A stretch of 64,000 bases of DNA from Mesorhizobium huakuii (GCF_030160235.1 NZ_BSNY01000005.1:1-64000), one strand, 5' to 3'. Shown: positions 16,994 to 26,278, numbered from the stretch's first letter. Program-made: numbers and translations. The notes: generated by a model not told the origin, from the sequence alone.

Positions 16994-18130
16994 ATGACCG
17001 ACAATCCGCACCATCTGGCAACGCCCGGCGGCAAACCGCGCGCGCGAAGCTTCGGCATCGGTTTCGACGGAACGCCCGGGCCGTTCAACGCAATCACCGA
17101 CGTGTCCGGTGTCGCGGTCGGCTATGCGACGCTGATTTCAGGCGATGGCGCGCTCGTCGTCGGCAAGGGACCGGTCCGCACCGGCGTCACGGCGATCCTG
17201 CCAAGACCACTCGCCGACCTGGCTACACCGGTCTTCGCCGGTATTTTCAGCCAGAACGGCAATGGCGAACTGACCGGCTCGCACATCATCGAGGAAACCG
17301 GCGCTTTCAATTTCCCGATCACCATCACCAACACGCATTCCTGCGGTGTTTCACGCGATGGCACGCTGCGCTGGATGCACCAAATACTGCCCGCCGCGCT
17401 CGACAGCGCCTGGGGCCTGCCGGTCGCGGCGGAGACCTATGACGGGTTTCTCAACGACATCAATGGCCACCATTTAACCTTCGAGCACGTCGCCCAGGCA
17501 CTCGATAATGCGGCCGGCGGCCCGATCGAGGAAGGCAGCGTCGGCGGCGGCACCGGCATGATCACTTTCGGCTTCAAGGCCGGCTCGGGCACGGCGTCGC
17601 GCCTCGTCGGGTGGCAGGGACATTCCTACACGGTCGGCGCCTTCGTGCAGTCGAATTTCGGCAAGCTGCGCAATTTCACGCTTCGCGGCCAGCGCGTCGA
17701 GCCAGCGCTCGCCGAATCGACGATCCGCGACGACGCTCTGCATGCGGAAAAAGGCTCGATCATCGCCGTCATCGCCACCGACGCGCCGTTCCTGCCGCAT
17801 CAGATGAAGCGGCTCGCCCGCCGCGTGCCGCTGGGCGTCGCCATGACCGGCGGCTTCGGCTACCACAGTTCGGGTGACATCTTTCTCGCCTTCTCGACGG
17901 CCAATCCCGACGCCGCACTTGCGCCGTCGGGCCGGATCGCCAAGGCCGATTTCATTCCCGATACTGACATCGATCCGTTTTTCGATGCCGTGATCCAGAC
18001 GGTGGAGGAATCGATCCTCAACGCCCTGGTCGTCAATGACGACATGACCGGTCGCGACGGCAATTTCGTGCCGGCTCTGCCGAAGGCGTGGCTGCAAGAG
18101 AAATTCGGGCTGAAAGAAAAGTTCGGCTGA
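16994..18130 (+). CDS. P1-family (DmpA/BapA-type) aminopeptidase
   Basis: P1-family enzymes are N-terminal nucleophile aminopeptidases that self-cleave into alpha and beta chains. The expected cleavage point is visible: Gly254-Ser255 in E-K-G-S-I-I-A-V-I-A-T-D-A-P, where Ser255 becomes the nucleophile. Other family signatures are N-T-H-S-C-G-V near residue 113, G-S-V-G-G-G-T-G-M near 178, and V-Q-S-N-F-G near 218. The 378-residue size matches DmpA. It starts two bases after xseA. The substrate may be D-amino or beta-amino peptides, which is inferred from family only. Confidence 0.88.
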   Translation: MTDNPHHLATPGGKPRARSFGIGFDGTPGPFNAITDVSGVAVGYATLISGDGALVVGKGPVRTGVTAILPRPLADLATPVFAGIFSQNGNGELTGSHIIEETGAFNFPITITNTHSCGVSRDGTLRWMHQILPAALDSAWGLPVAAETYDGFLNDINGHHLTFEHVAQALDNAAGGPIEEGSVGGGTGMITFGFKAGSGTASRLVGWQGHSYTVGAFVQSNFGKLRNFTLRGQRVEPALAESTIRDDALHAEKGSIIAVIATDAPFLPHQMKRLARRVPLGVAMTGGFGYHSSGDIFLAFSTANPDAALAPSGRIAKADFIPDTDIDPFFDAVIQTVEESILNALVVNDDMTGRDGNFVPALPKAWLQEKFGLKEKFG

Positions 18131-18131
18131 G

Positions 18132-18158
18132 ACAAAAACGCGGGCCGATAGGCCCGCG
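18132..18158 (-). terminator. Intrinsic terminator for DUF768-like gene
   Basis: An eight-base perfect stem, CGCGGGCC (18139-18146) and GGCCCGCG (18151-18158), has a GATA loop. Read leftward it is followed by TTTTTG. It lies between the converging peptidase and DUF768-like genes and may serve both. Confidence 0.75.
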
Positions 18159-18183
18159 CGTTCAGACGGAGCGGCCGTTAAAT

Positions 18184-18435
18184 CTATTCCGCGGCCTTGC
18201 TGGAGGCCTGCTGGCTCTCGTCGGCCTCGGCGGCTTCCTCGAGCCGGGAGGCAATGAGTTCCTGGATGTCGCCGACTTCTTCCTGGATATCCTCCAGGGG
18301 AATACCGACTTCCGCAGCCTTGGCGGCACATTCCCTGGCCAAGGTCTCGGCCTGCTTGTCGATCCTGGCCTGGGACTGGCAATGGACCTTTTCGCCGATC
18401 CATCCCCGCAAGAACTCGATCGCGTGTTCACTCAT
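18184..18435 (-). CDS. DUF768-like small protein
   Basis: The 83-residue protein begins M-S-E-H-A-I-E-F-L-R-G-W-I-G-E-K-V and continues as a Glu/Ala-rich helical protein ending S-S-K-A-A-E. The F-L-x-x-W-I start followed by a helical region is the plan of DUF768 proteins, which are largely confined to Mesorhizobium and relatives. The start at 18435 has AGGGAA eight bases upstream. The function is unknown. Confidence 0.65.
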   Translation of the reverse strand: MSEHAIEFLRGWIGEKVHCQSQARIDKQAETLARECAAKAAEVGIPLEDIQEEVGDIQELIASRLEEAAEADESQQASSKAAE

Positions 18436-18824
18436 ACTGCTGTTCCCTGGCGGCAAAGCCGGTTGGTAATCATAAACTTCGACATCCCACAAAGGATGCA
18501 TTCTCCCATTCCAGCCGAGTCGCGGCCAGCCGGCAAGTCAATGCCGCGCAGGGTCCACAGAGCCGAAGGAAATCGAGGGTTCAAGCACATTTCTGATTCT
18601 GGAGGGTTGCTTCCGTGAGCTGGATCAACCCAGCTTCGCGCCACTGTTTCTATTTGCTTTTCCGGTTTTCCAGCCGATTTTTCGTCACAAATGATGGCGC
18701 AATGCGTAACACATTTTACAGTCGCTCCGGAGGGCTGCTCTGGGCACGCCGGTCGAAGCCGCCGCTATATAGTGATATCCCCACGCAATGTCGACTCCCG
18801 CAACGTCGCACCTCCCCAGCCCCA
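18436..18824. other. Intergenic region, no gene seen
   Basis: This stretch separates the start of the DUF768-like gene from the 3' end of the short-chain dehydrogenase gene. I see no convincing coding frame, RNA gene or terminator. The leftward promoter of the DUF768-like gene must lie in its left part. Confidence 0.5.
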
Positions 18825-19514
18825 TCAGAAGGTCTCAACCCAGGGCCTAAGCTCCATTTCCCAGGTCCAGGCGCTGCGGTGCTGGCGGTGGATGGAGAGA
18901 TAGGCCTCGGCGATCGCGTCCGGAGACAGCCGGCGATCCTGCGGCCCGGGCTCCTGCCCAGACGCGGCCGAGGCAATGGCGCCATCGATGATGAAATGCG
19001 CGACGTGGATGTTCTTCGGCGCCAGTTCACGGGCCATGGACTGCGCCAGCCCGCGCAAGCCGAATTTGGGCATCGCAAAACCGGCGGATCCGGCGAACCC
19101 CTTCACGCTGGCCGTCGCGCCGGTGAAGAGGATCGAACCCGAACCTAGAGCCACCAGCCGGCGAGCCGCCTGCTGGCCAACCAGGAACCCGCCATAGGCG
19201 CCGACCAGCAAAGCCTGACGGACCGCCTCGGAGTCGAGTTCCGCTATCGGGCCGCGGGCGCGTCCGCTGGCATTGAAAACCACCAGCGAGAGCGGACCGG
19301 CTCTGTCGGCGACATCGAACAGATGTTCCACCGACGCGGCATCGGAGACATCCGTTGCCACGGCCTGCGCGCCGGTCTCGGCCTGCAAGGCACCGAGCTT
19401 CTCAATGTTGCGGGCGGCCAGAACGACGCTGAACCCTTCCTTCGCGAGGAGGCGCGCCAGCGAGGCGCTCAAGCCGGAACCCGCACCCGCAATGATCGCG
19501 ACGTTGGATGTCAT
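18825..19514 (-). CDS. Short-chain dehydrogenase-like protein lacking the catalytic Tyr
   Basis: The 229-residue Rossmann protein has N-V-A-I-I-A-G-A-G-S-G-L-S-A-S-L-A at its start (NAD(P)-binding G-x-x-x-G-x-G) and V-V-F-N-A-S-G in place of the N-N-A-G motif. The active-site Tyr-x-x-x-Lys is replaced by Phe-x-x-x-Lys (G-F-A-M-P-K-F-G), and the usual catalytic Ser segment reads L-F-T-G-A-T-A-S. It may therefore not be a standard dehydrogenase. A subgroup of SDR proteins with this change is known to me, so it is not a random mutation. The ATG at 19514 is preceded by a GGAGAG box. Confidence 0.8.
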   Translation of the reverse strand: MTSNVAIIAGAGSGLSASLARLLAKEGFSVVLAARNIEKLGALQAETGAQAVATDVSDAASVEHLFDVADRAGPLSLVVFNASGRARGPIAELDSEAVRQALLVGAYGGFLVGQQAARRLVALGSGSILFTGATASVKGFAGSAGFAMPKFGLRGLAQSMARELAPKNIHVAHFIIDGAIASAASGQEPGPQDRRLSPDAIAEAYLSIHRQHRSAWTWEMELRPWVETF

Positions 19515-19811
19515 GAAACCTCTCCTTCTTTTCGCGGATAACGGTCGATGGCTGGCGAATGGGCTGTGGCGAAACCTGCCGGATCGGCGCGGCGACGGCA
19601 ACGCGCACGCAGCCAGAAAAAGGCCGGGCGCGAAACCGGCCCGGCCAAAAAGAAGGTCATAACCTTCAGAGGGGAACACCGCTCGGCGAAATGGGAGGAA
19701 AACACCGAACGGATTTTTCTCTTTTGAACCGATTCGCCGCCGGATACGACGAACGGTTTTCTAAAAATCAGCCAGAATGGCAAAAATCCTGTCCTTTCCT
19801 GCCCCAAAGGC

Positions 19812-20831
19812 TCAGCCAACCCGGCTTTCCCCTTCGAGCAGATCCGCATAATGGCGCCGCGCGACGTCGGGATGCGAGCGCAGCCGGCTTTTCAGCACAT
19901 TGGTTCCGACATCGCGAAACAGCGGATTGTCCGGATCGCTGGCCGGCCCGCGCGCCTGCGCCGCCAGTTCCTCGGAAAGGCCAAGCAACGGGATCGTCGC
20001 ATCGAGCCTGGCGCTGAAGAAGAACGGCACGGAAATACGCTCGACGCCGGCGGGCGGCGTCACGACGCGATGCACGGTCGCGCGCAAATAGCCGTTGGAG
20101 GCCAGTTCGAGCAATTCGCCGATGTTGACGACGAGCGTGCCGGGAATGGGGTCCACATCCACCCAGCTGCCGTCATAGTCGACCTGCAGCCCCTTATTGT
20201 CATCCTGAAGCAGCAGGGTCAGGAAACCACCATCCTTGTGCGCGCCGACACCCTGGTCGCCGCCGGTTGCATCACGGCCGGGGTAGCGCACGATCTTCAT
20301 GCGATGGTTGGGCTCGCTGCTGTAGATCGGATCGAATGCATCCTCGGGCTGATCGAGCGACAGGGCGAAGGCTTTCAGCAGCCGGATCGCCACGGCCGTT
20401 ACCTTGCCCTGCCAGGCAAGCAGAGCCGGTTTGAGATCCGGCAGCGCCGCGGGCCACTGGTTCGGTCCCTGCAGCCGCGTCCAGGCGGGAATTCCCGGCC
20501 CTTGCGCGATTGCCTGGCGTTCGACGCCGATGTCGAGTTGCTCGCGCCAATCCTCCTTGCCCTTGGTCAGTTCGCCGCCGGCGCGGGTGTAGCCGCGAAA
20601 CTGCGAGGACTTGACCATCTCGATCGCCAGCTTGTCGGCCTCCGGCAAGGCGAAGAACTGGCGCGATGCGGTTAGCACCTCGCTGATCTCCGCCCAGGAG
20701 ATGCCATGTCCGGCCAGATAGAAAAAGCCGATGTCACGCGAAGCGGACCGAAGATCCGCCAGAAATGTCCGGCGTTCCGACGCGCCTTGTTCAAGACGGC
20801 TCAGATCGAGCACAGGCACTATTCTGGGCAT
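19812..20831 (-). CDS. Isopenicillin-N-synthase-family 2OG-Fe(II) oxygenase
   Basis: This 339-residue non-heme iron oxygenase has a DIOX_N-type N-terminus (V-P-V-L-D-L-S, G-F-F-Y-L-A-G-H-G-I) and a jelly-roll core carrying His198 and Asp200 (G-A-H-K-D-G-G), His254 (A-T-V-H-R-V-V) and the 2-oxoglutarate-binding Arg265-x-Ser267 (R-I-S-V-P-F-F). The full facial triad indicates an active enzyme. The substrate is unknown. It is transcribed leftward, and the SDR gene lies about 297 bases beyond its stop, so a joint transcript is possible but not clear. Confidence 0.88.
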   Translation of the reverse strand: MPRIVPVLDLSRLEQGASERRTFLADLRSASRDIGFFYLAGHGISWAEISEVLTASRQFFALPEADKLAIEMVKSSQFRGYTRAGGELTKGKEDWREQLDIGVERQAIAQGPGIPAWTRLQGPNQWPAALPDLKPALLAWQGKVTAVAIRLLKAFALSLDQPEDAFDPIYSSEPNHRMKIVRYPGRDATGGDQGVGAHKDGGFLTLLLQDDNKGLQVDYDGSWVDVDPIPGTLVVNIGELLELASNGYLRATVHRVVTPPAGVERISVPFFFSARLDATIPLLGLSEELAAQARGPASDPDNPLFRDVGTNVLKSRLRSHPDVARRHYADLLEGESRVG

Positions 20832-21429
20832 ATCAAGCTCCTTTCCCAGCGCTTTCCGGATGTTGCTTGAAATTTTCGTCCGAAAAACCCAGCCGGTTGA
20901 ACATGCAGGCGCATTTCAGCGGCCAGAGCCGCGATCAATGCGCGCTAGTCTCATCGACTTCGGATGGCCGGGAAAGGAACGATCGGCCCTTCGGCGCGGC
21001 CGTGATGAACAATTTTTCCATTCGCAGGGCCAAGCGGATGATGATCGCGATCCGAGGGAATTCATCCGGAGCGAGGGCCGCTCTGCCTCGCCCGGCGGCG
21101 GCTCGATATCACCGTGCTTTCAACCCGCAAGTACAAGGCCGAAGGGCAGGATCTTGCTAGTCGCCCGCGATTTGATTGAGCCCCATCACGGCAACAATCC
21201 GCCGCATCATCAAACGCTATGAAAATAAAGATAAAATAATATCTTCATTATAACTATGATTGCGCACAAAATCGCTCGACTGAACAGTCGCTGATATTGG
21301 CGACCACCTTTCAACTACCCGTTCCTGTCGACTTGAGAGCTATTGTCTCGAGGGCGACTATCCCGACCGGCGTTAATCGCTTTGGTCCCGCTCCCCTAAG
21401 GGGCCGATCGCTCAAGAGGAGATCTCGAG
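20832..21429. other. Intergenic region upstream of the novel operon
   Basis: This stretch of about 600 bases holds the divergent promoters of the oxygenase gene and of the operon starting at 21430. An AT-rich patch lies at 21215-21260, and a short palindrome CGACTG-AA-CAGTCG lies at 21277-21290. Reading frames here lack coding character. The palindrome could be an operator, but its position 140 bases from the ATG leaves that open. Confidence 0.45.
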
Positions 21430-22479
21430 ATGGACGGGTATGACGAATCGATGTTCGACGACCTTGCCTTTGATGAAGCGGAAGGCCCTGCCGACAGCTA
21501 CGACGAATTCGACGAAATGGACGAAGGCGACGGCTTCGATGAGGCCGACGAAGGCGACGAGTTCGACGAAGGCGACGAATTCGAGGCTTCGGGCTTCGAC
21601 GAGATGGACGCCGGCGACGAATTCGATGCCGGTGACGAGTTCGACGAAGGCGACGGCTTCGATGAAGGCGATGAGTCCGACGACGATGCCTGGGACGAGG
21701 CCATGAGCTACGCGCTTGCGGCAGAAGACAGCGACGAATTCTTCCGTCGCATCGCCCGCGGCGTGCGCGGCGTCGTACGCACCGTCAGGCGTGCCGCTCC
21801 CACAATTGGACGCATTGCTCGCGCGGTGGCACCAGTCGCCAGCCTTATTCCCGGCTACGGCACCGCGATTGGTGGCATCGCCAATGTCGTCGGCCAGTTG
21901 ATGGCGGACGAAGCCTCCGAGGACGAGGCGCTTGACGCCTTCGCCGAGCTCGCGGTGCGCAATCGCCGTGCCATTCCCGTGGTCGCCGCACTCGCGACGA
22001 GACGAGTGCTTGGCCCCGCGGCTGCACGCATGCCAGCGGCCGCGCGCGTCCAGGCGGTCCGCACCGTGAGGCGCGCCGCCACCCAGCTCGTCACCCGTGG
22101 CGGTCCGACGGCGATCCGTGCGCTGCCCCGCATCGCCAACAGCGTCCGACGCACGGCCGTGACGCGCCGCACCCCGGTTTCCGTCCGGCCGCTGGTACTG
22201 GCGCGTACGGCGCGCCGTGTCGCGACGCGCGGGCACGGCCTGCGCCGGCAGTTGACAAGGCCCTTGCCAGCGGGTCGCCAGATCGTGCGCCGCACCGCGG
22301 CGGCGGTTCGCGCCGGCATGGCCCCAGGACGCAACCTGGCTCGTATCGCCGGGCGGACCTTGGGTCGGGCTGCCGGCGGTTGGCCGGGCGGTTGGACTGG
22401 CGGATATGGCCCAAATCACGGGCGCCGGCGGCGCATCGTGATCCGCGGTCCGGTCAGCATCACCATCCGGCCCAATTAA
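21430..22479 (+). CDS. Protein with acidic repeat head and basic tail, first gene of novel operon
   Basis: The 349-residue protein is strongly bipolar. Residues 1-90 are almost entirely Asp, Glu, Gly and Phe, built from repeats like F-D-E-G-D. From about residue 105 onward it is Arg/Ala-rich (R-R-I-A-R-G-V-R-G-V-V-R-T-V-R-R). A Gly-rich hydrophobic stretch (about 137-160, S-L-I-P-G-Y-G-T-A-I-G-G) could insert in or lie on a membrane. It ends in a Gly-Trp-rich and R-R-R-R-I-V-I-R-G-P segment. No signal peptide is seen. I recognise no family. The charge split suggests self-assembly, nucleic-acid or polyanion binding, or a masked basic domain. The start has GAGGAGA upstream. Confidence 0.75.
   Translation: MDGYDESMFDDLAFDEAEGPADSYDEFDEMDEGDGFDEADEGDEFDEGDEFEASGFDEMDAGDEFDAGDEFDEGDGFDEGDESDDDAWDEAMSYALAAEDSDEFFRRIARGVRGVVRTVRRAAPTIGRIARAVAPVASLIPGYGTAIGGIANVVGQLMADEASEDEALDAFAELAVRNRRAIPVVAALATRRVLGPAAARMPAAARVQAVRTVRRAATQLVTRGGPTAIRALPRIANSVRRTAVTRRTPVSVRPLVLARTARRVATRGHGLRRQLTRPLPAGRQIVRRTAAAVRAGMAPGRNLARIAGRTLGRAAGGWPGGWTGGYGPNHGRRRRIVIRGPVSITIRPN
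21499..21693 (+). repeat. Acidic tandem repeat region
   Basis: Imperfect short repeats of the codons for G-D-(E/G)-F-D-E-(A/G/M) are visible in the DNA as recurring GACGAAGGCGACGA units. They encode the acidic head of the operon's first protein. Such repeats can change copy number. Confidence 0.7.
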
Positions 22480-22511
22480 ACCCAGTCGGTGCAAGAAGAA
22501 GGATCGCGGCG

Positions 22512-23804
22512 ATGCGCACGGGTTCTTCGACCAGGCGGTTCCTGGACACAAAGCTGCGGGCTTTGAAGGCCCGCGCACAACGCCTCAACCGCCTGACACC
22601 GAGGCGCATCGGACTTCGTCCCGAAGACCTGCCCTATGCACCGTCGCGGGCGCACTTCCATGCCGCCAACAAGCGGCTGGCGACCATTGGCAACGCCATC
22701 AACCGGCATATCGCCGAGATCGAGCGCGCCTGGCCGCCGGCGACGGCCGAGGCCGCGCTCACCCAGATGGCGATGCTCGACCGCAGGATCGATCGGCTGC
22801 GCCGGACCTTCGGCATGTTCTTCGAGGTGATGTCGCAGCGAGGCTCGGGCTTCGCGCAGGCGCTCGCCGCCCATGACGCGATCGCGCTCGACTGCTACAC
22901 GGTTGTCCGGGCGGCCCTGCCGGGCGTCTTTGGCGGCCCGCTGCTCAAGCCGCTGACCTACATGGAACACGGCTATTCGCCGGCCACGCAGCGCCGTGGT
23001 GTCGCCCTTGCCCGCTTGCTTGGCGACAGCAATCCGTTCCCGGTTATCCGCATTCCCTGGGATCGCGACAATCCCTGGCAGTCGGTGTTCCTGCACGAGG
23101 TCGCCCACAATCTGCAGGCCGACATGGGCCTGTGGCAGGAGAACGCGCAAGCGGTCGCCAACCGCCTGGCCTCGATGCGTTTCGACCCGTTGGTGGTGAC
23201 GATCCTGCGCCGCTGGCACAAGGAAATCTTCGCCGACCTCGCGGCACTGCTGCTCGGCGGCACCGCGTCGGTCTGGGGCATGATGGAATTCCTCGCCCAT
23301 CCCGGCGCGCGTGCCCTCACCTATCGCCCCGGCGGCGCGCATCCAACCGGCTGGATCCGGGTTCTGATCTTGACCGAGATGCTGCGTCGCATGGGCTTTG
23401 CCGCCGAGGCGGCGCGCGCCGAACGCGTCTGGCGTGGCCTTTACAATCCGGCGCGCGGCCACAGGCTGCCTCCGGTCCTGCTTGCTTCGGTTCCTCGCGT
23501 CATTCCGGCGGTGGTCGACGAGATCGCCTACCAGCCGCGCCGGGGTCTTGGGCAGCACGCGCTGGCCGACGCCATCCCTTTCACGCGTGCCGACGAGGCC
23601 CGCATCCGTCGTGGCGGAATCCAGATCGCGGCGGGGCAAGTGCCCGACCTGCCGCCACGTTTTCTTGTGTCGGCCAGCCGTTTCGCGCTGGAAGCCGGCG
23701 CCGAACCGGACGCCATTGCCAAGCTTGTCATCAGAAACCTGGCCCAGCGTCAGGCAAACCGACGGCCCACTGCGCAACCGTCCCCAGCCGCACTCGTTGC
23801 ATGA
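22512..23804 (+). CDS. HExxH zinc metallopeptidase-like protein
   Basis: The 430-residue protein carries His195-Glu196-Val-Ala-His199 in V-F-L-H-E-V-A-H-N-L-Q. Glu238 (W-H-K-E-I-F-A-D) is a plausible third zinc ligand 39 residues later, an arrangement of gluzincin type. The N-terminal 45 residues are basic. A helical region follows, then a conserved-looking L-L-K-P-L-T-Y-M-E-H-G-Y-S segment. No signal peptide is visible, so it may act in the cytosol or be exported by another route. ATG 22512 has an AAGGA box. It is the second gene of the operon, 32 bases after the first. Its substrate could be a neighbour in the operon, which is speculation. Confidence 0.75.
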   Translation: MRTGSSTRRFLDTKLRALKARAQRLNRLTPRRIGLRPEDLPYAPSRAHFHAANKRLATIGNAINRHIAEIERAWPPATAEAALTQMAMLDRRIDRLRRTFGMFFEVMSQRGSGFAQALAAHDAIALDCYTVVRAALPGVFGGPLLKPLTYMEHGYSPATQRRGVALARLLGDSNPFPVIRIPWDRDNPWQSVFLHEVAHNLQADMGLWQENAQAVANRLASMRFDPLVVTILRRWHKEIFADLAALLLGGTASVWGMMEFLAHPGARALTYRPGGAHPTGWIRVLILTEMLRRMGFAAEAARAERVWRGLYNPARGHRLPPVLLASVPRVIPAVVDEIAYQPRRGLGQHALADAIPFTRADEARIRRGGIQIAAGQVPDLPPRFLVSASRFALEAGAEPDAIAKLVIRNLAQRQANRRPTAQPSPAALVA

Positions 23805-23815
23805 GGTGAGATGTC

Positions 23816-25576
23816 ATGGTCGACGTATTTACAGCCGCCGCCAGCCCGGTCTCGAAATTTCGGTCTCCTGCCACGGTTGCCGTGGACAATCTGCTGCGCA
23901 AGACGCTGCGCGTCAGTGACCCGCGCGATCCCGACCAGATCGCCAACGCTCTCTTGAACTTCTATCCCGAGGAAGCGGACAGGGATCGACGCGAACAAGC
24001 CGGCCTGCCTTATTCGAGCGCCCCCGACTATGTGCCGCAAGCCCGCAACACGGGTCCGTCTTCCGTCGAGATGGCACAGGCGCAGGACGATCTCGAACGC
24101 GACCTGCAGACGCTTTCGACCTCCTCGCCGCTCAAGGACATCCGCATCGAGATGATCGGCTGGGGCCGCTCGATCCGGCAGCTCGCCAATGATGGACTGG
24201 CTGCCGCCAGGCTCGCTCTCGATTCGGTCAATCACGACCGTGCCATGTCGGCGCGCCGCCAGCTCGGCGAGTATTCGCGCCTGGCGCGCTATGTCGGCAC
24301 GCTCACCGACGGCAGCGCAATCCTGTTCAGGCGGTTTGCCCAGAGCTGCGATGTGCTGGCCGGGCTCATTCTTGTCGCCATCGGCGAGGGGCTGGCGTCC
24401 AACGGCATCACCCGCAGCACCTCGATCGTGCGTTCCGCGGCCGGAGAACTACAGGCTCGCCGCAACGCCGTCATCATGGCGCTGCGCAGCCTGACCGGTT
24501 CGGTTGAAAGCACGCTTGGCCAGGAAGACTGGCCGCGCGGCATAGAGGCCTACCGAAATCTGGTGCAGCAGCTGGAGGCTGGCGGCCAGGCGGATCTGCG
24601 CGCGCTGCTGGAAGAGAACGCACTGTCGCAAGCGATGGACGACCTGGTCGACCTCTCGACCGGAGCAAGCGTCGAAGGCTTGCGCGAGCTGTCGACCGCA
24701 TCGGCGATGCTGGTCCACCGCTTCCAGCGCCTGATCCAGTTCGGCCAGAGCATACCGGTTCCGATCGACGTGCCGATCACTTCAGGCCCGCCGGAATCGC
24801 CGCCGCTGGTGGCATTCGTCTCCAGCCTGCAGCTGTTCGTCGACGCCTTCGTCTCGAAAGGCAGCTCACGGCTGCTCTACGTCGCGCGCCCGCCGATCAT
24901 CGTCTATGGCCTCTACGGCGCCGGTGGACCGGACCAGGGTGCCATCCGCCTGATGAACCTGACCATCGCGCGCGGTTTCCTGCTCGAGCAGGTCGACTGC
25001 TTCGCCGGCTGCGGCTGCGATGACGACGACATCTCCTGCCAGGTGCTGCTGGATTACCTGCTGTTCCTGCTTGACAGGGCGATCGACCTCTATGCGGTCG
25101 GCACGGATCCGGACGGCCTCGGCGAACAGGAAAGGCGGGCCACCGCCGTTGGCCTCGCCATCGGCGCGACGCTGGACCTGACCGACCAGTTGAAGAATCC
25201 AGGCATGCTTCTGTGTGAATTCAGCGACAAGCTGAAAAACAAGCTCGGTGTCATCCGTGATGAGTTGCTCGACCCATTCGGCGGTCCTGGGGCCTGGGAC
25301 CCGGGCCTGAAGTCGCTGATGGTGCGTGAACTGCGCATCGCCTACCAGGCGGAGGACCAGACGGAGCGCCTGGTGCGTTCGCTGACGCCGCAATGCGACT
25401 TCAACGTCTTCAATTTCCGCAACAATCAGTCTCTGATCCGCTGGATGATCCGCGCGATCCTCCAGGATACGTTCGGCCTTGGTACCAATCTGCCGAGCCC
25501 GGTCCAGATGCCGTCGCCGATCGCAAGCTCGATGGCGAGCATGGGTCAGAACCGTCCCGACTACTGGTCGGCTTGA
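23816..25576 (+). CDS. Large protein of unknown family (586 aa)
   Basis: This is a mostly helical 586-residue protein with no recognised domain. It has a polar N-terminal 110 residues, helical repeats in the middle, a hydrophobic stretch I-I-V-Y-G-L-Y-G-A-G-G-P near residue 360, and a short Cys/Asp cluster, D-C-F-A-G-C-G-C-D-D-D-D-I-S-C-Q, near residue 400 that could bind metal. It ends in a Ser/Met/Pro-rich tail. The gene starts 11 bases after the metallopeptidase gene, with GAGGTGAG upstream. It is the largest product of the operon and may be a structural or scaffold part. Confidence 0.7.
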   Translation: MVDVFTAAASPVSKFRSPATVAVDNLLRKTLRVSDPRDPDQIANALLNFYPEEADRDRREQAGLPYSSAPDYVPQARNTGPSSVEMAQAQDDLERDLQTLSTSSPLKDIRIEMIGWGRSIRQLANDGLAAARLALDSVNHDRAMSARRQLGEYSRLARYVGTLTDGSAILFRRFAQSCDVLAGLILVAIGEGLASNGITRSTSIVRSAAGELQARRNAVIMALRSLTGSVESTLGQEDWPRGIEAYRNLVQQLEAGGQADLRALLEENALSQAMDDLVDLSTGASVEGLRELSTASAMLVHRFQRLIQFGQSIPVPIDVPITSGPPESPPLVAFVSSLQLFVDAFVSKGSSRLLYVARPPIIVYGLYGAGGPDQGAIRLMNLTIARGFLLEQVDCFAGCGCDDDDISCQVLLDYLLFLLDRAIDLYAVGTDPDGLGEQERRATAVGLAIGATLDLTDQLKNPGMLLCEFSDKLKNKLGVIRDELLDPFGGPGAWDPGLKSLMVRELRIAYQAEDQTERLVRSLTPQCDFNVFNFRNNQSLIRWMIRAILQDTFGLGTNLPSPVQMPSPIASSMASMGQNRPDYWSA

Positions 25577-25594
25577 GCTGGCAGGAGCACGACA

Positions 25595-26278
25595 ATGGCT
25601 GCGAAGATTCCGTTTCCGTACCATCCGGCGAACAAATTCCACGCCGGGCTCAAGGCCCGCTTCGAGGTCGAGGCCGAGACACCGCAATCGATCGATCTGC
25701 TGGCCGGCAAGGTCGCCACCAGCGGCGACGGGACCAAGGCCGCCATCGGGGACGTTGCCAGCGCAATCAGGGAGTTCCCCGATGGAAAACGGTCGAAGCA
25801 GATTTTCGAGCGGCTGACCGTCGCGATCGAAGCCATCGCGACTGGACTGAAGAACCAGCCCAATGGCGACGCCATCGACAAGAAGCTCGGCGAGATCAGC
25901 GCGGCGATCAACAGGCTGGATGAAACGGTGCAGTCGCTTGGTCTGCGCGACAAGGACAATGTCACGGCCCTCTACGCCGCCGCTGTCGACACATCGGGCG
26001 ACATCGTCGGCCGGACGATTGCCGGGCGCTGGTTCAACCAGGCGAAATTCGCGTCGTTGCAGGACATCGTGACATTCCAGAGGGGCAAGCCGCAGGAAAA
26101 TCGCCGCAACGAGTTCGTCAAGCGCCTGCGCGATGCCAACACGTTCAGCAGCGGCCTGCCCGCGGTCGTCACCGATAGCGAACTGGTGCGCTTCTTCGAC
26201 CTCGCGCCAGCCGTGATGAACGCGATTGCCGCCAGCCAGGACGCAGCGTCCGGTGGGCAACAGCCACCAAGTGCCTGA
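25595..26278 (+). CDS. Protein of unknown family (227 aa)
   Basis: The 227-residue protein begins M-A-A-K-I-P-F-P-Y-H-P-A-N-K-F-H. A central helical part (about 80-115: A-I-D-K-K-L-G-E-I-S-A-A-I-N-R-L-D-E-T-V) looks like a short coiled coil. It ends in a Gln/Pro-rich tail. No membrane segment or catalytic motif is apparent. It follows the 586-residue gene by 18 bases, with a GGCAGGAG box. I do not recognise it. Confidence 0.65.
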   Translation: MAAKIPFPYHPANKFHAGLKARFEVEAETPQSIDLLAGKVATSGDGTKAAIGDVASAIREFPDGKRSKQIFERLTVAIEAIATGLKNQPNGDAIDKKLGEISAAINRLDETVQSLGLRDKDNVTALYAAAVDTSGDIVGRTIAGRWFNQAKFASLQDIVTFQRGKPQENRRNEFVKRLRDANTFSSGLPAVVTDSELVRFFDLAPAVMNAIAASQDAASGGQQPPSA

